Origin: JBBPZA01 sp963728925
GTDB taxonomy: Bacteria; Actinomycetota; Thermoleophilia; Solirubrobacterales; Solirubrobacteraceae
Assembly (NCBI GenBank): GCA_963728925.1
Contig: CAVSMB010000028.1
Span: 124,001-188,000, forward strand
DNA: 64,000 bases
Direction of reading: 5' to 3'
Both the position numbers and the translations under genes were made by a program. The notes under the pieces were generated by a model, which worked only from the letters and a program-made list of their open reading frames with translations, was not told the DNA's origin and searched no databases. Shown here piece by piece: positions 58,290-64,000 of the stretch (positions are counted from its first letter, which is position 1; each line of letters opens with the position of its first letter).

Positions 58290-60116
58290 ATGACTGCGAG
58301 TACTCGCGGCCGGCCCGGGATCCGCGGGCGGAGGGGACGTGTGCCCGGTGCGCTCGCAGTCGGCGGCCTTCCGATTGTGACGGAAGGCCGAGCGCGACCG
58401 AGACGAGCGCTGATGGCCTGCAGGACCGAGCCCGTGCGGCGGCGCGCACGGCGAGTCTGCGGCAGCGTGGTGGTGATCGCGAGCCTGGGCTTGCTGCTCG
58501 CGGCGGCGCCGGGCGAGGCGGCGCCGAACATCCACGCGGTCTACAGGGGCGCCTCAGCGGACGCCACCCGTGTCTGGTTCGAAACCAGCGAGGCAATTCC
58601 GAACACCGGGGACACGGACACCGAGAACGACTTCTATGAGCGCGCGGCCGACGGCACGGTGCGCCTCATCTCCGACGGCGCGACCGTCGGCCCGGTCTGG
58701 CCGCTGTTCTTCTTGCGTGCCTCGAGCGCGGGCGACCGCGTGCTCTTCCGGACCCGCGAGGCGATCGCCGGGACCGGGGACACCGACACCGCCTGGGACG
58801 TCTACGAGCGCGCCGCCGACGGGACCCTGCGCCTCATCACGACAGGAGGGGCGAACCTCGACGCGTTCTTCACGGGTGCCTCCGCGGACGGCCGGCGGGT
58901 GTGGTTCCAGACGGACGAGGCGATCCCGGGCACCGGGGACACCGACACGTCGCGTGACGTCTACGAACGCGCGTTCGACGGGCAGCTGCGCCTGATCTCC
59001 AAGCTCGGCGGCGCGAACGTTCCGGCCTCGTATGGAGGCGGCGCGGCCGACGGCAGTCGCGTGTGGTGGACGACCGAGGAGCCGTTCGCCCCGGCCGGCG
59101 ACGCCGACGACGCACGCGACGTCTACGAGCGCCGGATCGACGGGACCGTGCGCCTGATCTCCACCAGCGGGGCAAACATCCCCGTCGGTTTCACGCGTGG
59201 CATCGCCGGAGGCAAGCGAGTGCTGTTCACGACAGCCGAGGCGCTCCCGGGCACGGGGGACGCCGACCAGGGCGGCGACATCTACGAGCGGCTCGACGAT
59301 GGCACCCTGCGACTCGTCTCGACCAGCGGCACCAACGACCAGGCTCGCTTCCTCGCCGCCTCGCGAGACGGCACGCGGGTCTGGTTCGAGACCAGCGAGG
59401 CGATTTCCGGGACCGGAGACGTGAACTTCGGCGATGACATCTACGGTCGCTATCTCGCCGACCCTGTCCAACTCATCTCCGGCGGCGGCCCCGGGTTGAC
59501 GGTCGTGACCTTCGAGGGTGCCTCGGCGGACGGCAAACAGGTGTGGTTCGAGAGCTACGAGGCGATTCCGCGCACGGGGGATACCGACACCGCGCGCGAC
59601 GTCTACGCGCGCATCAACGGGGGCGTCCGCCTCGTGTCGACCGGCGGCGCCCCGGTCGATGCCCGGTTCCTCGACGGGGCCCCTGATGGCAAGCTCGTGC
59701 GGTTCGAGACCACCGAGGCGATCCCTGGCACCGGCGACGTCGACGCCGGACGCGACATCTACGAGCGGGCCGGCGGCACGCTCGCGCTCGTGTCACCGGG
59801 CAGCACCAACCAGTGGACGGACTTCTCGGGCGCCGCGGGCGACGGGCGCACACTCTGGTTCGAGACCGCGGAGGCGCTTCCGGGCACCGGGGACACCGAC
59901 ACGGAGCGCGATGTCTACCAGCGACGGCCGGGCTCGCCGGTTCGCCTCATCTCCCTCGACACCCCGAGCGCGCGCACCTACTTCCTCGCCGCCTCGGCCA
60001 GCAGCGATCGAGTGCTCTTCGAGACGACCGACCCGTTGCCCGGCACCGGCGACACCGACACCACCAACGACCTGTACGAGTGGACCGGCGGCGGATTCAG
60101 GCTTCTGAGCACCTAG
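58290..60116 (+). CDS. Secreted protein with ten beta-propeller-like GTGDTDT repeats
   Basis: 608 residues. GGAGG at 58278-58282 fixes the ATG at 58290. A 41-residue basic N-terminus precedes RRRARR and a hydrophobic signal core (VVVIASLGLLLAAAPGEAA), possibly Tat. From ~residue 80 there are ten ~48-residue repeats, each with RVWFET.EAIPGTGDTDT..DVYER..DG..RLIS. The DTDT segment looks like a turn that could bind calcium. The repeats suggest a TolB/PD40-like propeller; no enzyme motif is seen. The 270 nt before it hold no gene I can recognise. Ends 1 nt before the convergent MFS stop. Confidence 0.8.
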   Translation: MTASTRGRPGIRGRRGRVPGALAVGGLPIVTEGRARPRRALMACRTEPVRRRARRVCGSVVVIASLGLLLAAAPGEAAPNIHAVYRGASADATRVWFETSEAIPNTGDTDTENDFYERAADGTVRLISDGATVGPVWPLFFLRASSAGDRVLFRTREAIAGTGDTDTAWDVYERAADGTLRLITTGGANLDAFFTGASADGRRVWFQTDEAIPGTGDTDTSRDVYERAFDGQLRLISKLGGANVPASYGGGAADGSRVWWTTEEPFAPAGDADDARDVYERRIDGTVRLISTSGANIPVGFTRGIAGGKRVLFTTAEALPGTGDADQGGDIYERLDDGTLRLVSTSGTNDQARFLAASRDGTRVWFETSEAISGTGDVNFGDDIYGRYLADPVQLISGGGPGLTVVTFEGASADGKQVWFESYEAIPRTGDTDTARDVYARINGGVRLVSTGGAPVDARFLDGAPDGKLVRFETTEAIPGTGDVDAGRDIYERAGGTLALVSPGSTNQWTDFSGAAGDGRTLWFETAEALPGTGDTDTERDVYQRRPGSPVRLISLDTPSARTYFLAASASSDRVLFETTDPLPGTGDTDTTNDLYEWTGGGFRLLST

Positions 60117-60117
60117 C

Positions 60118-61539
60118 CTAGGCGGGGGCGGGCTCGGCGGAGAGCGCGGGCTCCACGTCGGCCGGGCCAGTTTGGCGACGTGGCACGAGCAGGGCCACGA
60201 GCGCGCCGGCGAGAAGCACCGCCGCGCCCACCCACAGCGCGGGGACGAGGCCGTCGACGAAGGCCTGCGGGCTCGTGTAGCCGCCCGAGGCGCTGAACAC
60301 CGAGGCGAGCACGGCGACGCCGAGCACACCGCCGACCTCGCGGATCGCGTTGGTCGCTCCCGACGCCTGCCCGGCCTCGGTGGGCGCGACGGCGCCGAGC
60401 ACCGCGTTGGCCGCCGGCGCGAAGACGAGCGCCATCCCGGCGCCGCCCATCACGAAGGCCGGCACGAGGGTCGTGTAGGCGACGTCGGTGGTGCTGACCA
60501 GCGCGAGCCAGGTCAGCGCCGTGGCCTGCAGCGCGAGCCCGGCCGCCATCAGCGGACGGCTGCCGATGCGATCCGAGAGCACTCCGGCGATCGGCGCGAC
60601 GATCATCGGCATGCCGGTCCAGGGCAGCGTGCGCAGCCCGGCCTCCAGCGGCGAGTAGCCCTGCACGGTCTGGAAGAACTGGGCGAGCAGGAAGATCGCG
60701 CCGAACACGCCAAAGTACATGGCGAGCGAGACGCCGTTGGTCGCCGAGAACGTGCGGCTGGAGAAGAAGCGGAGCGGAAGCATCGGGGTCGGCGTGCGGC
60801 GCTCCCAGGCGACGAAGGCCGCGAGCAACGCGAGGCCGGCGCCCAGGGAGGCGATGATCGCGGGGCTCGTCCAGCCCAGCCCCTCGCCGCGGACGATGCC
60901 GTAGATGAGCCCGAACAGGCCGGCGCTCGCCAGCGCGAGGCCGGGCAGGTCCAGGCGCTTGGAGGGGCCGAAGCTCTCCGACAGCCGCGCGAGGGCGAGC
61001 GGGAGCAGCACGAGCCCGACGGGCACGTTGAGCCAGAAGATCCACTGCCAGGAGATGCCGTCGACCACGGCGCCGCCCACGACCGGTCCAAGCGCGACGC
61101 CCAGCCCGCTCACGCCCGACCAGATGCCGAGCGGGAGGCCGCGGCGCTCGGGCGGGAAGGCCTCGCTGAGCAGGGTCAGCGACAGCGGCGCGACGATCGC
61201 GCCGCCCATGCCCTGCAGCGCGCGGGCGCCGATGAGCGCGTCGACGCTCGGCGCCAGCGCGGCCGCGGCCGACGCCAACGTGAACAGGGCGAGCCCGGCG
61301 ACGAAGACGCGCTGGCGCCCGAGGCGGTCGCCGAGCGCCGCGGCGGTCGGGAGCAGGACGGCGAAGGCCAGCGTGTAGGCGTTGACCGTCCACTCCAGCT
61401 GCTCGAGCGTCGCGTCGAGGTCCGCGCGGATGCTCGCCAGAGCGGTGGTCACGACGAGGTTGTCCAGGGTGACCATGAACAGCGCGAACGAGACGATCCC
61501 GAGGGTCCATCCAGAACGGCTGCGGGGGACGGCGGCCAT
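60118..61539 (-). CDS. MFS drug efflux transporter, EmrB/QacA (DHA2, 14-helix) type
   Basis: 473 residues with about 14 membrane segments. Motif A is LGDRLGRQRVFVAGL, motif C region LGVALGPVVGGAVVDGISWQWIFWLNVP, and motif D1-like TLDNLVVTTALASI near the N-terminus are those of proton-coupled multidrug exporters. AAGGAGG at 61545-61551 decides ATG 61539 over GTG 61542. Downstream of a TetR regulator on the same strand; a shared operator lies just before the ribosome site. Confidence 0.92.
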   Translation of the reverse strand: MAAVPRSRSGWTLGIVSFALFMVTLDNLVVTTALASIRADLDATLEQLEWTVNAYTLAFAVLLPTAAALGDRLGRQRVFVAGLALFTLASAAAALAPSVDALIGARALQGMGGAIVAPLSLTLLSEAFPPERRGLPLGIWSGVSGLGVALGPVVGGAVVDGISWQWIFWLNVPVGLVLLPLALARLSESFGPSKRLDLPGLALASAGLFGLIYGIVRGEGLGWTSPAIIASLGAGLALLAAFVAWERRTPTPMLPLRFFSSRTFSATNGVSLAMYFGVFGAIFLLAQFFQTVQGYSPLEAGLRTLPWTGMPMIVAPIAGVLSDRIGSRPLMAAGLALQATALTWLALVSTTDVAYTTLVPAFVMGGAGMALVFAPAANAVLGAVAPTEAGQASGATNAIREVGGVLGVAVLASVFSASGGYTSPQAFVDGLVPALWVGAAVLLAGALVALLVPRRQTGPADVEPALSAEPAPA

Positions 61540-61554
61540 CACCGCCTCCTTTCT

Positions 61555-61570
61555 ATTGATCGACCTATCA
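61555..61570. promoter_or_regulatory. TetR operator in front of the MFS gene
   Basis: ATTGATCGACCTATCA, 14 of 16 bases identical (in the opposite orientation) to the site inside the tetR promoter at 62257-62272. It ends within 16 nt of the MFS start, so binding would block transcription or elongation. Confidence 0.65.
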
Positions 61571-61581
61571 GCACGGTGGCG

Positions 61582-61601
61582 AAAAAAAGGGCGGGCTGCC
61601 C
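61582..61601 (-). terminator. Intrinsic terminator after tetR
   Basis: On the minus strand GGGC-agccc-GCCC followed by seven T. A T7 run is rare in this GC-rich sequence. It would separate tetR from the MFS transcript. Confidence 0.5.
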
Positions 61602-61609
61602 AATCAGGG

Positions 61610-61681
61610 CCTGGCGCCGAGATCGCGGGCTCGCCTGGCGCCGAGATCGCGGGCTCGCCTGGCGCCGAGATCGCGGGCTCG
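61610..61681. repeat. Three perfect 24-bp tandem repeats between tetR and the MFS gene
   Basis: Three identical 24-bp units (61610-61633, 61634-61657, 61658-61681) beginning CCTGGCGCCGAGATCG and ending GGGCTCG, directly after the tetR stop region. Confidence 0.9.
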
Positions 61682-61690
61682 TCCCGGCGC

Positions 61691-62242
61691 TCATCGAGGC
61701 TCTCCGGGCGGGCAGTGCTCGTCCTTGGAGGGCCGGACCTCCTCGGGGAGCTCGAGCGCCGCGACGACGTTGAGGAACATCCCCATCGCCATGAAGCCGC
61801 GCACCGCCTCGATCGGTGCGCCCGAGAGGCGCCGCACGTGGTTCCAGAGGTCCATCCAGGCGCGCCGGCCCACCGCTTGGATCTCGGGGTCGCCGGCGGC
61901 GGCGTGACCCTGAAGCTGGAAGAGGAGCTCCTCGCGGTCGTCCAGCAGGTTCATGTAGGCGTCGCCCATGCGCTCCAGCGCGTCGTCGGGCGAGGCCGCC
62001 CCACGCGCGGCCTCGGTGAAGGCGTCGCGGATCCGGCCCATCGCGTGCTCATGGCAGGCGAGGAAGAGGTCGCGCTTGTTGGGGAAGAGCGCGTAGATGT
62101 AGGGCTGGGAGATGCCGGCGCGCTTGGCGATCGCGGTCGTCCGCGCCGCGTGGAACCCGTGCTCGGCGAACTCGGCGATGGCGGCCCGCAGCACCTGCGC
62201 GCGGCGCTCGTCGGCGGTCTGGCGGGTGGAGGTGGCGGTCAT
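61691..62242 (-). CDS. TetR-family repressor
   Basis: 183 residues from ATG 62242. HTH: RAAIAEFAEHGFHAARTT and IAKRAGISQPYIYALFPNKRDL, the TetR_N signature. The C-terminal ligand domain is helical and matches the common multidrug-pump repressors. A TTG 12 codons upstream is the -35 box, not a start. Predicted to repress itself and the downstream MFS exporter by binding the two matching sites; inducer unknown. Confidence 0.93.
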   Translation of the reverse strand: MTATSTRQTADERRAQVLRAAIAEFAEHGFHAARTTAIAKRAGISQPYIYALFPNKRDLFLACHEHAMGRIRDAFTEAARGAASPDDALERMGDAYMNLLDDREELLFQLQGHAAAGDPEIQAVGRRAWMDLWNHVRRLSGAPIEAVRGFMAMGMFLNVVAALELPEEVRPSKDEHCPPGEPR

Positions 62243-62249
62243 CGAGACT

Positions 62250-62278
62250 AAGTTAGTGATAGGCCAATCAATTGTCAA
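62250..62278 (-). promoter_or_regulatory. tetR promoter with operator in the spacer
   Basis: TTGACA (62278-62273), 17-nt spacer, TAACTT (62255-62250), 7 nt to ATG 62242. The 16-bp operator TGATAGGCCAATCAAT (plus strand 62257-62272) fills the spacer, a textbook autorepression layout with a leaderless message. Confidence 0.75.
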
Positions 62279-62335
62279 GCCGACCCCGGTCGTATCGCGG
62301 CGTCCAGCCCGACTGGACGCCGGTATTGCAGGCCT

Positions 62336-62363
62336 TTGGATCCGCCCCGAGAACTCCTACACT
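62336..62363 (+). promoter_or_regulatory. Promoter of the L,D-transpeptidase
   Basis: TTGGAT (62336-62341), 16-nt spacer, TACACT (62358-62363). The leader of ~32 nt contains GGAAGG (62385-62390), a normal ribosome site for ATG 62402; this gene is not leaderless. Confidence 0.55.
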
Positions 62364-62401
62364 GTCGCCGTCCGTCGCCGCTACGGAAGGCCCGCCGCAC
62401 G

Positions 62402-63442
62402 ATGCGTCACCGCACCCTGTTCATGATCGCCGCTCTCGTCGCCGTCGTGGTCGTCGGCAGCGCTGGCATGTACCTGTATGACTCCAGCCAGTCCGACGTC
62501 ATCGCCAAGGGCGTGAAGGTCAACGGCATCGACTTGGGCGGCCTGAACACCGAGCAGGCGCGCACCAAGGTCCAGACGTCGATCATGGGCACGATGAACG
62601 AGCCGATCGTCGTAAAGGCGAGCAAGACCAAGTTCCATCTCAGCGCGAAGCGCGCCCGCGTCTCGGTGAACTTCGACGCGATGGTCAACGAGGCGCTGCG
62701 CAAGAGCCGCAACGGCAACGTCGTCACGCGCACCTGGCGCTCGCTCACCGGCGAGGAGGCAAGCGCCGACCTGCGGCCGTCGGTCAGCTACTCCCAGCGC
62801 GTGGTGGACACCCTGGTGGACCGGATCAAGCGCACGATCGACCGCCCCGCGCAGAACGCCGCGGTCGTGCCCTCGCCCACCGACCTCGGCAAGACCCGCG
62901 GCCGGACCGGCCTCAAGGTCGACGCCCGCTCGCTCACCGGTGACATCCAGGCCGAGCTCGGCGATCCGACCGCGGGCCGCGAGATCGTCGCCGACATCAC
63001 CAAGACCAAGCCGGAGGTTTCGCGCTCGGACCTCGCGAGGAAGTACCCGAGCTACCTCACGGTCAGCAAGGACCAGACCAAGCTGCGGCTGTGGCGCAAC
63101 CTCAAGCTCGAGAAGACCTACGGCGTCGCGGTCGGGCAGCCCGCGTGGCCGACGAGCGACGGGCTCTTCACGATCCAGGACAAGACCGTCGACCCGACGT
63201 GGAGCGTGCCCAACTCGTCGTGGGCCGGCGACCTCGCCGGCTCGGTGATCCCCGGCGGCGCGCCGGACAACCCGCTCAAGGCACGCTGGATGGGCTTCAA
63301 CAACGGCCAGGGCATCCACGGGACCTCCGACGTCAACTCGATCGGCACCGCCGCCTCCCACGGCTGCATCCGCATGCAGATCGAGGACGTCAAGGACCTC
63401 TATCCGCGCGTCGACGTCGGAACCCCGATCTTCATCGGTTAG
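62402..63442 (+). CDS. L,D-transpeptidase (YkuD domain) with N-terminal membrane anchor
   Basis: 346 residues. One N-terminal helix (FMIAALVAVVVVGSAGMYL), a PG_binding_4-type domain (GVKVNGIDLGGLNTEQA onwards, ~35-210), and the YkuD domain from ~225 with GIHGTSDVNSIGTAASHGCIRM read in two parts: the HGT site and S-HGC-IRM with catalytic Cys322. Forms 3-3 cross-links in peptidoglycan. A stretch of LRLWRNLKLEKTYGVAVGQPAWPTSDG opens the domain. Its stop overlaps the convergent small gene by 4 nt. Confidence 0.94.
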   Translation: MRHRTLFMIAALVAVVVVGSAGMYLYDSSQSDVIAKGVKVNGIDLGGLNTEQARTKVQTSIMGTMNEPIVVKASKTKFHLSAKRARVSVNFDAMVNEALRKSRNGNVVTRTWRSLTGEEASADLRPSVSYSQRVVDTLVDRIKRTIDRPAQNAAVVPSPTDLGKTRGRTGLKVDARSLTGDIQAELGDPTAGREIVADITKTKPEVSRSDLARKYPSYLTVSKDQTKLRLWRNLKLEKTYGVAVGQPAWPTSDGLFTIQDKTVDPTWSVPNSSWAGDLAGSVIPGGAPDNPLKARWMGFNNGQGIHGTSDVNSIGTAASHGCIRMQIEDVKDLYPRVDVGTPIFIG

Positions 63443-63741
63443 CCAGGCGGATCGGCTGGGGTCGGGCCGGACGCGCGGATCTCCTCGACGGGGATCTCCT
63501 CCCACCCGCGTTCCAGCAGGGAGGCGTGGTGGCCTCCGTGGCGAAGAGACAGCGTGCCGATGAAGATGCCCCGCTCCCGCTTGCGCAGTACGGCGTACCA
63601 GAGCGTCGACGCGTCGCTGGGGCCCTGGATGCGCAGCCACGGACGCGGCGCGACGCCGTGCGCGTCGGCGACGCCCGCCTCGACGAGCTGGCGGCTCGTG
63701 GCGACCTGACCGGTGGCCGTGTCGATGAAGAACTTCCCCAC
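63439..63741 (-). CDS. Small hypothetical protein
   Basis: 100 residues. KFFIDTATGQVATSRQLVEAG, WLRIQGPSDASTLWYAVLRKRE, GIFIGTLSLRHGGHHASLLERGWEEIP. Regular beta-strand pattern, no catalytic motif. It is divergent from and overlaps by 17 nt the recombinase gene, and is convergent with the transpeptidase. Codon use fits. Function unknown. Confidence 0.6.
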   Translation of the reverse strand: MGKFFIDTATGQVATSRQLVEAGVADAHGVAPRPWLRIQGPSDASTLWYAVLRKRERGIFIGTLSLRHGGHHASLLERGWEEIPVEEIRASGPTPADPPG

Positions 63742-64000
63742 GCGCGACGAGGGTAGACCTCCGGGCGAGCCGAGCGCCGCATGGGTCGCCGCCCTCTCAG
63801 AGCTCGAGCGCGACCTGCGCCGGCGCGGCGCGGCCGAGAAGACGCGGCGTGCCTACGCGATCGACACGGACCAGTTCGCGCGCTGGGCGACTGGGCGGGG
63901 CGTCGAGCCGGCCGCGCTCGAGGCCCGCGTGCTGCGCCGCTACGCCGCCCTGCTCTCCGAGCGGCGCATGGCTCCCGCCACCGTCGCCCGCAAGCTTGCG
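63725..64000 (+). CDS. Xer-type tyrosine recombinase, N-terminal part (runs off the window)
   Basis: 92 residues visible. From ATG 63725 the frame is open to the end. WVAALSELERDLRRRGAAEK and TRRAYAIDTDQFARWA match the N-terminal core-binding (SAM-like) domain of XerC/XerD, followed by VLRRYAALLSERRMAPATVARK. The catalytic domain lies outside the window, so XerC versus XerD or an integrase cannot be decided. The start lies inside the 5' end of the opposite small gene. Confidence 0.8.
   Translation, partial: MKNFPTRDEGRPPGEPSAAWVAALSELERDLRRRGAAEKTRRAYAIDTDQFARWATGRGVEPAALEARVLRRYAALLSERRMAPATVARKLA

Overview
The window looks like a chromosomal segment of a very GC-rich actinobacterium. Gene content and order (rpmB-DAK-recG-rsmD-coaD, then yceD-rpmF-plsX-acpP-rnc-smc, then ftsY-ffh-rpsP-khpA-rimM-trmD-rplS-lepB-rnhB-yraN-comM-dprA), a SepIVA-like protein beside coaD, many GTG starts and the style of the repeat proteins suggest the Thermoleophilia/Solirubrobacterales side of the phylum. 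That placement is inference; there is no rRNA gene to confirm it. I see no tRNA, rRNA, CRISPR array, prophage or insertion sequence.

Layout. 1-6287: tail of an ABC permease, then an envelope-glycan block (flippase, methyltransferase, GT2 on the minus strand; a GT39-like membrane transferase on the plus strand). 6342-9832: a complete riboflavin operon ribD-ribE-ribBA-ribH, with palindromes but no FMN riboswitch upstream. 10043-10904: a VOC/AraC pair. 11012-16575: rpmB, FakA-like protein, recG, rsmD, coaD, SepIVA-like protein. 16658-22607: macrodomain protein, acylphosphatase, a coiled-coil PD-(D/E)XK protein, acyl-CoA synthetase, two thioredoxin-fold proteins and an alcohol dehydrogenase. 22648-25669: a c-di-AMP (ydaO-type) riboswitch controlling an M23 peptidoglycan hydrolase, then a two-component system. 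25647-32982: a compact locus with a cytochrome-b561/sulfite-oxidase-like molybdoenzyme, GT2, DUF2064 transferase, methyltransferase, zinc-ribbon epimerase, sorbosone-dehydrogenase-like lipoprotein and a methylthioxylose-transferase-like membrane protein. 33116-52734: the large housekeeping block for lipid precursors, ribosome, chromosome, SRP and DNA uptake, interrupted by three accessory insertions: an LPXTG cupredoxin, an NfeD/stomatin pair and a DUF4157 (eCIS-core) metalloprotease-like protein. 52844-58019: esterase, thiD, two unknown small proteins, ilvD, a 5'-nucleotidase. 58290-64000: a ten-repeat secreted protein, a TetR/MFS efflux pair with visible operators, an L,D-transpeptidase, a small unknown and the start of a Xer-type recombinase.

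Expression. Many genes are joined by ATGA, GTGA or TGATG overlaps, implying translational coupling. At least a dozen transcription starts show a TANNNT -10 box only 6-10 nt before the start codon, which points to widespread leaderless mRNAs. In three cases this box reuses the TAG stop codon of the preceding gene.

The most unusual items are the solitary DUF4157 protein with two HExxH motifs, the possible thiosugar/sulfoxide glycan locus, the perfect 12-bp hairpin with a start codon in its loop, the repeat-expanded SMC hinge, and the ten-fold GTGDTDT repeat protein.
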